The translations under genes and the position numbers were made by a program. DNA of 37,330 nucleotides, from contig CAYMGQ010000017.1 in NCBI GenBank assembly GCA_964390055.1, positions 1 through 37,330 of the forward strand. The letters run 5' to 3'. Shown one piece after another: positions 1 through 6,972 of the stretch. This DNA comes from CAYMGQ01 sp964390055 (GTDB taxonomy: Bacteria; Bacillota; Clostridia; Peptostreptococcales; Natronincolaceae). Position 1 is the first letter of the stretch. Every line of letters begins with the position of its first letter. The notes under the pieces were generated by a model, which saw only the letters and a program-made list of their open reading frames with translations, was not told where the DNA came from and did not search any database.

Positions 1-450
1 ACTTAAAAGCTCATTATAGCCAACCTCTTTGGCCTCTGTAAACTTCTCACTGTAAATAAACTCCTCATAGTATTGGTCTGTTGTTAATAGTATAGGGTGG
101 CCAGTACCGTCATATTTTCCCCATAAATAGGTTTCTGGATTATCCTGATAATTTTTTGTCTCTTCCTGACTGAATACTAAGTCATCCTCCTCAGAGACAT
201 AGGTGTATGGTGTAAATCTCAATCCCTTCATTGGGTGAACAAACTCAGCCACCTTTTCGAAATCCTTGGCCTCTATAGCATGTATAAGCATATTTGCCCT
301 ATCCTTGATTATTTCCTCTGCATCTTCCGCCTTAATTATTCCATCCTCCGTTAATTCATATTGGGCAGGGTTTCCATTGTTATTTCCACAGGCAACAATA
401 GTGATACTCGTTAGAAGAAGCAGTATTATTAAAGTTAATCTCTTAGCCAA
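1..450 (-). CDS. Lipoprotein of unknown function, 3' part cut by window edge
   Basis: The reading frame stays open from a TTG codon at 450 to the left edge, giving 150 residues of an unfinished protein. Residues 1-21 form a lipoprotein signal: a KR pair, a Leu/Ile-rich core and the lipobox I-V-A-C with Cys21 as the lipidation site. The mature part is acidic, with a region around residues 58-75 (HPMKGLRFTPYTYV) and aromatic-rich sequence after it. I do not recognise the family with certainty; it looks like a small surface lipoprotein with a SnoaL/NTF2-like size. The TTG start is chosen because AGGAGG lies about 10 nt upstream; an in-frame ATG at 480 would place that site inside the gene. The lipoprotein call is strong, the function unknown. 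Confidence 0.75.
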   Translation of the reverse strand, partial: MAKRLTLIILLLLTSITIVACGNNNGNPAQYELTEDGIIKAEDAEEIIKDRANMLIHAIEAKDFEKVAEFVHPMKGLRFTPYTYVSEEDDLVFSQEETKNYQDNPETYLWGKYDGTGHPILLTTDQYYEEFIYSEKFTEAKEVGYNELLS

Positions 451-497
451 AACTAAATCTCCTCCTCTAGGCATATACATTTCCATCAGCTTACCTT

Positions 498-518
498 GTT
501 TACTCTTTAGACGTAAAC
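498..518. promoter_or_regulatory. Inverted repeat upstream of the lipoprotein gene
   Basis: GTTTAC, nine bases, GTAAAC form a perfect 6-bp inverted repeat about 50 bases upstream of the lipoprotein start. It could be an operator. No clear sigma-A promoter could be fixed around it, so its role is a guess. The rest of the 451-597 gap shows nothing else I can support. Confidence 0.25.
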
Positions 519-597
519 TATGGTGAAAAGTTCCATATTAGATTTACCTAAGAATTGAAATTTATTTATATATAGTGGTCTACCAAACAGTTTGAGA

Positions 598-2694
598 TTA
601 CCATTGCCAGGTAAAACTATTAGATTCAGTTAATAAATTTCCCTCCGAATCATATAATTTTACAACAAATACAGACCCAGATGATATTTTTTTAGGATTT
701 ATAGCTAGAGAGATTTTGCCCTGGTTCATAAAGGTAAAATCCACTTCTTTATTATTTATATATAAACTGGCCTTTGGATAGAAATTTTTGCCCTTAACTA
801 ACAGTTGATTATGGTCCAACTCTATATTATCTATAGATATATTATTAATTTTAGAATTGTATTGGTAATTTTTCTCCACAGTCCACTTGTCTTTATCCTC
901 CTCTATAATCCTGTCCCCATACATAATATCTCCCTGTAATAATCTATATCTTTCATAAATTTCCTTATACTTAACATTGGTGTTTTTAATATAGTTGTCA
1001 TTAGTATCAGTAATATATTTTTTATTAATTACTCTTATATCACTTGTCAATTCTATAAGATGCTTATAATAATTGGGAATTTCCAATCCCAGGTCATTTA
1101 AAAGTATTGGTCCAATAAAGGAAGCGTTTAAGTTGCCTAAATCTTGACCTGCCCCTCCATAATTATGCCATAGGAAAAAGGGAACAGTATGGAGGGCATA
1201 ATGGTTTTCCTCTTTTCCACTATCTCCTTGGATAAAGTTTGTATCCCGATAAACTTTATAATTCTCTCCTAGCATTGGTAAATGATCGCCAAAAAATAAT
1301 ACTACTGTAGGTTCTTCTTTGGTCTGCAGATAATTAATTAATTTCTCTAAGGCTAATCCTGCATCAAAAACCCCCTGTCCATAAGTTTGGATAATTTGCA
1401 GGCCCTTATCGTCAATGTCTCCTTGGGCATAAATATCCCTTGTATTATACATATATCTATCATCTTCATAGGGGCCATGATTTTGCATTGTCACTGCAAA
1501 AGCAAATAAAGGCTCATGGGTGCTTTCAAGCCTATCAATTATTAAATCAGTGACATATTCATCTCCGATATAAAAACCCTTATATTTTGGATTTATCATA
1601 TACTCTTCACTTAAAAACTCATGGAAGCCTAGATGTTTGTAAACTTCCCTTCTATTCCAATACCAGCCATGGTAAGGGTGTATCCCCACTGTATGATAAC
1701 CCTGTTTCCTTAATATACTGGCCATAGACATGGTAGGCCCATGAATTTCATTAGGATATATCATATAGCCATCATCATAAAAGTCCGCAATATTTCCTGT
1801 TAGTATTTCAAATTCTGTATTAGAGGTACCCCCCCCATAGACTGGTACTTCCAGATAACCAAATTTACTTTCTTGGGAAAGTTTTTCAAAATACTCATAG
1901 GGACTCCTGTTAAATTCTATACCCTTTAGTAGTTCTGGATTCCAAAAGGCCTCACTCATAATTACTATAATATTAGGCCTTTGCTTACTATCTAGTTCAT
2001 GATTTAGCTTTGTTTGAAAGACGGGGATTCCCTCAGGACTTTTAAATTCGTCAATGTTTTCTATTCCATCTCCATTTAAATTTGTGGCAATTTGATTTGT
2101 TTTAAAGCTGGTGGCAAAGTTAATTAAAAATCCATTTACTTTAATATCCTTCCTAATTTCCTGATTCATCTTATGGCTATAGACAAAAATACCCGTGCAG
2201 AAAATGAGAGAAACTAAAAGGACAAGCCCCCGTACCCTAGATTTCATAGTTGATGGAGCTAATCTTTTAATTGCAATTAGTAATAATACCTCTAGGACTA
2301 TAAATACAATTATTAATCTTAGGGTTCTTTGTGTTAGTACAACATTGGCAATGTCCAATGCCTCACTATTTAATGTGAAATCCATAGCTATTAGTGGTAT
2401 GCCCCTTAAATAATATTTAATGCAATTAATTAGGCTAATAAACAAATACAAACTTCCTGTTGTAAATATCCCTATTTTATAATTATTGCTAAGGGCCGTT
2501 AATAAAAGCATGATAGAATAGATAAGCAAAACATTGGACAGAAAATGCAATGGGTTGACTGCCATCCATTCTATAGTATGTTTAATGTTGGCCCTATAGG
2601 CTATTTCCGATATTAATATTAATAAAAAACTAAATATCAATATTATGCCATAAATATAATAGCTTTTAACAATACGATTTTTTATTTTAAGCAT
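598..2694 (-). CDS. LTA synthase family membrane sulfatase-fold enzyme
   Basis: This 698-residue protein has five predicted membrane helices in residues 13-175 and an extracellular sulfatase-fold domain from about 238 to 560. Residues that match the LtaS catalytic site are visible: Glu248 in IVIMSEAFW, Thr290 in GGGTSNTEF (the phospho-acceptor threonine in LtaS), His406 in MQNHGPY, and Asp470-His471 in FFGDHLPM. The family transfers glycerol-phosphate or related phospho-groups on the outer membrane face to make or decorate anionic polymers. Beyond the usual catalytic domain, residues about 620-698 form a beta-rich module resembling an IPT/Ig-like domain (LLVKGKNFYP). It follows the deacetylase gene by 32 nt, with AGGGAG 8 nt before the ATG, so the two are probably co-transcribed. 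Whether it is a true LTA synthase or a modifying transferase cannot be decided from sequence. Confidence 0.88.
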   Translation of the reverse strand: MLKIKNRIVKSYYIYGIILIFSFLLILISEIAYRANIKHTIEWMAVNPLHFLSNVLLIYSIMLLLTALSNNYKIGIFTTGSLYLFISLINCIKYYLRGIPLIAMDFTLNSEALDIANVVLTQRTLRLIIVFIVLEVLLLIAIKRLAPSTMKSRVRGLVLLVSLIFCTGIFVYSHKMNQEIRKDIKVNGFLINFATSFKTNQIATNLNGDGIENIDEFKSPEGIPVFQTKLNHELDSKQRPNIIVIMSEAFWNPELLKGIEFNRSPYEYFEKLSQESKFGYLEVPVYGGGTSNTEFEILTGNIADFYDDGYMIYPNEIHGPTMSMASILRKQGYHTVGIHPYHGWYWNRREVYKHLGFHEFLSEEYMINPKYKGFYIGDEYVTDLIIDRLESTHEPLFAFAVTMQNHGPYEDDRYMYNTRDIYAQGDIDDKGLQIIQTYGQGVFDAGLALEKLINYLQTKEEPTVVLFFGDHLPMLGENYKVYRDTNFIQGDSGKEENHYALHTVPFFLWHNYGGAGQDLGNLNASFIGPILLNDLGLEIPNYYKHLIELTSDIRVINKKYITDTNDNYIKNTNVKYKEIYERYRLLQGDIMYGDRIIEEDKDKWTVEKNYQYNSKINNISIDNIELDHNQLLVKGKNFYPKASLYINNKEVDFTFMNQGKISLAINPKKISSGSVFVVKLYDSEGNLLTESNSFTWQW

Positions 2695-2726
2695 TAGGCC
2701 TACTCCCTCTTTAAATTATAAATATA

Positions 2727-3713
2727 CTAGGAATCATAGGAAAGCTCTTGTCTCAATTTTTCAATCCTTTCCCCCTGATCCTTAACCCCTTGAAATATAA
2801 TTTTTTCCTTCTTGCCCTGCAATTTTTGTAAAGTTTTAATTAGTTTAATACTGGGCATAGAGCTAGGAACATTAATTCTCTTTAATGCATAGCCATTTGC
2901 TATTTGTCCTAGACCTTCCTCCACGGTCAAACTAAACTTAAAGCCTAATTCCTTTAAAATTTCTTCTGTTTTTTCATTGTAAAATCCGTAGGGATAGGTA
3001 TAAACAATTACTTCATTGCCCAATATCTCTTCTATCTCGTTTTTTAATTTAAGGGTATCTTTGGTAAACCTTTCCCTATATTCGTCAGGACTCTCTACCG
3101 TCATAGGCATAGCCCCTCCCTTATAAGTACCCTCTCCTGGTTGATGTAGACTATAGGAATGATGTTGTATTTCTATTACTCCACTATCATACATCTCCTT
3201 CATCTGCTCCCAATCTAAATAACTCAAGCCAGTTTCTTGTTTAAGGCCTATTAGGTTGCCAATAACGGAGATTGTTGCCTTCATATTTAATTCCTTAAGA
3301 AGGGGATAAGCATAAAGAAAATTACTTTCATAACCATCATCTAGTGTAATTATTATTGGCTTTTCAGGTAATTCGCCCCCCTTCTCTTTATAGGCCACGT
3401 ATTCTTTAAAATGAATAGTGTTATATCCCATGGCCTTCAAATATAGCATATCCTCCTCAAACTTTTCCGGGGAAATAATAATACTATTCCACGAGCTGGG
3501 ATCCTTGCTAATATGATGGTACATAAGTATGGGTATTTCCTCCACAGTTTTTTCATCATATTTATTGATCCCCTCATCTACTATTTCATTGTTTTGCCCT
3601 ATAATGTTCAATTGATCATTAGCCTCAGGCCTTACATTTAAAGTATTTTTGCTAGCAAAAATAAAAAAAAGACCCGTTATGAATAATGCACCAATAATAA
3701 TTTTCTTTTTCAT
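2727..3713 (-). CDS. Membrane-anchored NodB-type polysaccharide deacetylase (IcaB/PgaB-like)
   Basis: The 328-residue protein starts with KKK and a single hydrophobic segment (residues 5-20), so it is probably anchored outside the membrane. The NodB domain covers about 60-310. TLDDGY supplies Asp125 (catalytic base) and Asp126 (metal); HHSYSLH (residues 184-190) supplies the metal histidines in the arrangement seen in IcaB/PgaB-type enzymes; YTYPYG is the later conserved motif. The family removes N-acetyl groups from GlcNAc-type polymers. The ATG at 3713 is preferred over one 39 nt upstream because GGGGG lies just before it and the signal segment then begins properly. It is first in a two-gene unit with the LTA-synthase-like gene. 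The substrate, cell wall or exopolysaccharide, is not known. Confidence 0.88.
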   Translation of the reverse strand: MKKKIIIGALFITGLFFIFASKNTLNVRPEANDQLNIIGQNNEIVDEGINKYDEKTVEEIPILMYHHISKDPSSWNSIIISPEKFEEDMLYLKAMGYNTIHFKEYVAYKEKGGELPEKPIIITLDDGYESNFLYAYPLLKELNMKATISVIGNLIGLKQETGLSYLDWEQMKEMYDSGVIEIQHHSYSLHQPGEGTYKGGAMPMTVESPDEYRERFTKDTLKLKNEIEEILGNEVIVYTYPYGFYNEKTEEILKELGFKFSLTVEEGLGQIANGYALKRINVPSSMPSIKLIKTLQKLQGKKEKIIFQGVKDQGERIEKLRQELSYDS

Positions 3714-3780
3714 CCTTAGTCCCCCAATATTATTGTTAAAATTTATAAGCAAATTTTAAATAGTAATGAAATTCATTGCT

Positions 3781-3789
3781 ATTATATCA
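3781..3789 (-). promoter_or_regulatory. Extended -10 promoter for the deacetylase/LTA-synthase-like pair
   Basis: On the minus strand TGATATAAT is a perfect -10 hexamer with the TG extension, about 68 nt before the deacetylase ATG. No good -35 lies 17 bases upstream, as is common for extended -10 promoters. Confidence 0.5.
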
Positions 3790-3862
3790 TAATTTAAACT
3801 GCCATATCCAATCAAAATATACCATTCAAGAATTGTAGATTTTTTCATTCTTTGCTAGAATA

Positions 3863-4105
3863 TTATTTCATAAAATCATAGGCCCAATTCCCATTTTCAA
3901 ATATCTGAATCCTACCACCGGTAGTGGTCTTACCAATAATATCTAAGTCGGGACTAGCAATAATAAAATCCACATGAATTAAAGAATTATTTACCCCATG
4001 TTGGGCTAATTCTTTATCAGACATTTTTTGACCCCCTGTAATATTGTTGGGATATGCCTTGCCAAAGCTAAAATGATAGGAAGCATTTTTATTAATTTCC
4101 AACAA
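3863..4105 (-). pseudogene. C-terminal remnant of an M29 aminopeptidase (AmpS/PepS type)
   Basis: Only 80 codons remain of a metallopeptidase family that is normally about 370-410 residues. The piece matches the C-terminal end of M29 aminopeptidases: SYHFSFGKAYP, then GGQKMSDKELAQHGVN, HVDFIIAS, and the closing NGNWA. It keeps the metal-site His of HFSFG and the HxD pair, but the region holding the two catalytic/metal glutamates is gone. The frame can open at TTG-TTG just 5 nt after the nitroreductase stop, with no convincing ribosome binding site. The break falls exactly at the nitroreductase gene end, suggesting a deletion that joined the two. Activity as a peptidase is not expected; a small stable domain cannot be excluded. 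Confidence 0.75.
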
Positions 4106-4110
4106 ATCCC

Positions 4111-4641
4111 TTACTTTCTCCCACCGTATACATTCCTGTGAATTTTTTCATACTTTAATTCTGTCAAATCATGGGCCGGTTTTTCCTCATCTGGATAACC
4201 AATTGCAATAATGGATTCAACTTTTGTGCTGGCAGGTAAACCTAATAAGCCTCTTATATAATCCCCGGCTGTTACATTAAGCTTGTGTTGTCTTTTTCTA
4301 ATTTGTATCCAGCACGAGCCCAGGCCCAGGGACTCGGCCATTAATTGTATAATAATTGATGCAATGGAGCTATCCTCAACCCATACATCACTAACCTCCT
4401 CATTGGCTAAAATAACAATAGCCAATGGAGCCTGCTCCAAAAATGATGAGCCCATATCCTTGGCACTGGCTAAATCCTTAATAGTTTTCTCGTCTTCAAC
4501 TATTAGAAATTCCCAAGGGCATAAACTTCTAGAACTTGGCGAAAGTAATGCAGCCTGGATTAATTTCTTAATCTTATCCTCCTCCACCTTTTTCTTTTTA
4601 TATTTTCTTATGCTCCTTCTCCTTTGTAATATTTCCATCAT
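4111..4641 (-). CDS. Nitroreductase family FMN oxidoreductase
   Basis: This 176-residue protein has the usual nitroreductase layout: the RRSIRKY phosphate-binding motif at residues 8-14, SPSSRSLCPWEFLIV (about 34-48), a central helix with SSIASIIIQLMAESLGLGSCW, and a closing GYPDEEKP segment near 150-157. Family members bind FMN as dimers and reduce nitro compounds, quinones or flavins with NAD(P)H. GGGGAGG lies 9 nt before the first of two ATG codons. The gene sits 32 nt after the alpha/beta hydrolase and just before the aminopeptidase stump, so hydrolase and reductase are probably one transcript. The physiological substrate is unknown. Confidence 0.9.
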   Translation of the reverse strand: MMEILQRRRSIRKYKKKKVEEDKIKKLIQAALLSPSSRSLCPWEFLIVEDEKTIKDLASAKDMGSSFLEQAPLAIVILANEEVSDVWVEDSSIASIIIQLMAESLGLGSCWIQIRKRQHKLNVTAGDYIRGLLGLPASTKVESIIAIGYPDEEKPAHDLTELKYEKIHRNVYGGRK

Positions 4642-4673
4642 TATTCTTTACCTCCCCTTACCTATCATGGTTA

Positions 4674-5447
4674 TTATAAATATTTATTAAACCAATTAAT
4701 GCTTTCCTCCATCATATTGCTAGTTACAAAGTGATTTAATTTTGGATATTCAATTAATCTAATCTTAGCCCTATCTTGATAGCTAGTGACAAGTTTATTA
4801 TAAAATATTCTTTGGCTTTCAAGGGCCACAAGACTATCGGCATCCCCATGCAATAATAGTATAGGCCTGTCTTTTAGCATATTTAAATTATGCATTGGGT
4901 CTAGCTTAGCTAATTTAAGTTCCAGCTGCTTTTCATCTCCTAGATATGGTATGTCTAAATTTTCTTTAAAGACCCTATTAGAATCCTCCCAATAGCAAGA
5001 ACCATTTAAGACTACCAGGGCCTTTATGTTTGGATTATGGGTGAAAATTCCTGCAGCTGTAAATCCTCCCATTGAGTTCCCAATAGCACCTACCCGCCCT
5101 GTATCTGCCCTATACTTTTTCTCCATTATCTCCAAGATCTTAGGGAATTCCTTAAGATTATTAAATATAGTTTCCCAAAAATATTTTCTTCCAGCTTCTA
5201 CATTATAATCCTCTATGGTCTGCCTTTTACCATGATATATAGCATCGGGTATTAATACCTGATAACCCACAAGGGATAAGATATAACCCCTCAATCTTTG
5301 ATTTTCTTTATTTGATCCCCATCCATGGTATAAAATAATTGTGGGTAGTAAATCACCAACTTGTGTAGGCCTAAGTAGTATAGCTGGAATATCGTCTAAA
5401 TAAACTTCTTCTTCTATTATATAAGCAGAATCAAAACTGTTTAACAT
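4674..5447 (-). CDS. Alpha/beta hydrolase (prolyl oligopeptidase / dienelactone hydrolase type)
   Basis: The 257-residue cytoplasmic protein shows an alpha/beta hydrolase core: HGWGS near residue 41 (oxyanion region), the nucleophile elbow GNSMGG with Ser125, HGDADSLV with the acid at about Asp202-204, and catalytic His239 in LNHF. No signal peptide is present. The enzyme is probably an esterase or acyl-hydrolase acting on a small substrate. It begins at ATG after GAGGAG and is first in a unit with the nitroreductase. The promoter just upstream carries an inverted repeat, so it may be controlled by a local repressor, none of which is obvious nearby. Confidence 0.88.
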   Translation of the reverse strand: MLNSFDSAYIIEEEVYLDDIPAILLRPTQVGDLLPTIILYHGWGSNKENQRLRGYILSLVGYQVLIPDAIYHGKRQTIEDYNVEAGRKYFWETIFNNLKEFPKILEIMEKKYRADTGRVGAIGNSMGGFTAAGIFTHNPNIKALVVLNGSCYWEDSNRVFKENLDIPYLGDEKQLELKLAKLDPMHNLNMLKDRPILLLHGDADSLVALESQRIFYNKLVTSYQDRAKIRLIEYPKLNHFVTSNMMEESINWFNKYL

Positions 5448-5486
5448 CCTATTCTTTTCTCCTCATAATTATTTTTTAATTACCCC

Positions 5487-5535
5487 TTGCTAAATCCTAG
5501 CAACTATTATAACTTAATAAAGCCTTAGAGGGCAA
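5487..5535 (-). promoter_or_regulatory. Promoter and possible operator of the hydrolase/nitroreductase unit
   Basis: On the minus strand TTGCCC (5530-5535), 18 bases, TATAAT (5506-5511) form a plausible sigma-A promoter. Immediately downstream, TTGCTA, five bases, TAGCAA (5487-5503) is a perfect inverted repeat across the likely transcription start, the place where a repressor would bind. Confidence 0.5.
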
Positions 5536-5556
5536 AAAATAGAGGCTAGCATGCTT

Positions 5557-5760
5557 TTATTTGAATAGACCCCTAAATACTTTTAAGGGATCAAAGCTTG
5601 TTCGCCTATAGATTTTATTATATACATATTTTTTTGGACTTCTGATCCAGCCATAGCCCCTAGGCATCTTGAAGCCTCCCCTGTGGGTTAATTGTCTCTT
5701 GATACTAGTTCTTGCAGAAATTCTTTTCCTTAAACTTGCTTTTCTTGGTCCAAATTTCAT
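5557..5760 (-). CDS. Small basic protein of unknown function (67 aa)
   Basis: The protein is 67 residues and strongly basic, with many Lys and Arg (KFGPRKASLRKRISART at the start), then a GYGWIRSPKKYVYNKIYRRT segment and a hydrophobic-basic tail. I recall short conserved Firmicute proteins of this style (PKK followed by YN-x-YNRT) but cannot name a function. It has no membrane helix or Cys cluster; nucleic-acid or membrane-surface binding is possible from charge alone. The ATG at 5760 is chosen because AAAGGAGG lies 8 nt upstream; a longer frame from 5817 would add a hydrophobic stretch that overlaps the promoter. It has its own promoter and appears monocistronic. Confidence 0.72.
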   Translation of the reverse strand: MKFGPRKASLRKRISARTSIKRQLTHRGGFKMPRGYGWIRSPKKYVYNKIYRRTSFDPLKVFRGLFK

Positions 5761-5794
5761 GGCAGCCTCCTCCTTTAATATAAAATTAGTAGCT

Positions 5795-5822
5795 ATTATA
5801 ATGAATAGGACCTCCATGCCAA
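5795..5822 (-). promoter_or_regulatory. Promoter of the small basic protein gene
   Basis: On the minus strand TTGGCA (5817-5822), 16 bases, TATAAT (5795-5800) gives a good sigma-A promoter with a leader of about 30 nt that contains the ribosome binding site. Confidence 0.6.
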
Positions 5823-5915
5823 TATTAATTAAAATATATATAGGTAATTAGCAATTATAAACTGTCAATATTATATATTTTAAAGTTAAGGATTATTATA
5901 ATAGCATCTATATGA

Positions 5916-6959
5916 TTATAGTGCATTAAGGCTTACGTTACCACCAAGCCTCCATATACTAATATTATAGGACCCTTGTCTATTAATGTTTTCTATCCAA
6001 AACTTTAAAGTCTCCCCATCAGCATACCAGACTTCATGGTCTATGCCATCTTGATCCCTATAGGCAAAAACTAAGGCCTGGCTTTTTTTATCCCTGTATA
6101 AGTTATCACCATATAGGGCAAATAATTCTTCCGCCTCCCGCTCTGTCAAAGAACTTACTAGTCCATCGTCCTGGAAATCAAAGCCTCCAGTTGCTAGGGC
6201 AAAATTAACCTGCCCGGGCAGGCTCCTTGACCTATCAATTAAGTCTTTGATAAATTCCTCATTAGCCTTAGGTCCAGCTTTTGTGCCATGGCCGTGTAAG
6301 TTATAGCACATTAGTACATATTCTGGCCCCTGGGGCAAGGCTATACTATCCCACGGGGCATTAGGTTCCAATACCACACGCATTGGTATATTTTTTTTCT
6401 TGGCGGATTCCCATAGGCCCTTGAGGAATTGACTATATAAGTCCCAAAGTTCCATATCCCCTTTAATAGCTTCATAGTCTATTTCTATCCCATCAAAACC
6501 TCTATCAATTACCAAACTTAAAATATCTTCTATATGTTTGTCCATGGATTCCCCTGTTTCAAATAAAGTATATAATAAGTCAACATCCTTCAGGGAAGAC
6601 CCACCTTCAGAAAGAATCAAATCATTTACAAAGGTTAGGTAGCTTTGGTGGCCAAATCTATGATGAAAATCTTTAAATTTACCAAGGGTATCCAGGGTTT
6701 GATGGGGTATAAACACTTCTTTGTTTTGATCAAAATAGGCCGCAAAATAACATATGTTTTGGATGTCATCCTTAATATCCTCTACTTCTTTAGTCAACTT
6801 TTGGGCATCCCAATAGGTTGCCCAGACTGAGTAGCTTGTTGGGGAATGGTTCTTTACCCCATCCAGGCCAGGTACATTTGCCGTGTCTTGATTATGATTA
6901 CAAGCAATTAAAAGCAAAGAAAATACTAAGGAAAGAATTATCTTTCTTTTGTCAATCAT
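5916..6959 (-). CDS. GH18-type glycoside hydrolase lipoprotein
   Basis: Residues 1-20 are a lipoprotein signal ending in L-I-A-C (Cys20), so the 347-residue enzyme should be tethered outside the membrane. The GH18 signature is FDGIEIDYE at residues 155-163: Asp156, Asp161 and the acid/base Glu163 are present, while the second Asp of DxxDxDxE is replaced by Glu159. Later strands show YVLMCYNLHG and a C-terminal SIWRLGGN, where the Trp and aromatic residues line the usual substrate cleft. GH18 enzymes cut beta-1,4-linked N-acetylhexosamine chains by substrate-assisted catalysis. As the last gene of the exopolysaccharide operon (13 nt after the previous gene), it likely trims or releases the polymer, comparable in role to the hydrolases of PNAG and Pel systems. 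Confidence 0.82.
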   Translation of the reverse strand: MIDKRKIILSLVFSLLLIACNHNQDTANVPGLDGVKNHSPTSYSVWATYWDAQKLTKEVEDIKDDIQNICYFAAYFDQNKEVFIPHQTLDTLGKFKDFHHRFGHQSYLTFVNDLILSEGGSSLKDVDLLYTLFETGESMDKHIEDILSLVIDRGFDGIEIDYEAIKGDMELWDLYSQFLKGLWESAKKKNIPMRVVLEPNAPWDSIALPQGPEYVLMCYNLHGHGTKAGPKANEEFIKDLIDRSRSLPGQVNFALATGGFDFQDDGLVSSLTEREAEELFALYGDNLYRDKKSQALVFAYRDQDGIDHEVWYADGETLKFWIENINRQGSYNISIWRLGGNVSLNAL

Positions 6960-6972
6960 ATTTATCCCCTTA

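Noticed and set aside
266..526. Plus-strand frame of 86 codons at the left edge
   Set aside because: It lies opposite the lipoprotein gene, whose signal peptide and lipobox show that the minus strand is the coding one.
3765..3777. AATGAAATTCATT palindrome in the leader of the deacetylase, similar to the che operators
   Set aside because: The arms are shorter and the centre is three bases instead of four, so it does not match TGAATGA-N4-TCATTCA; probably chance in AT-rich DNA.
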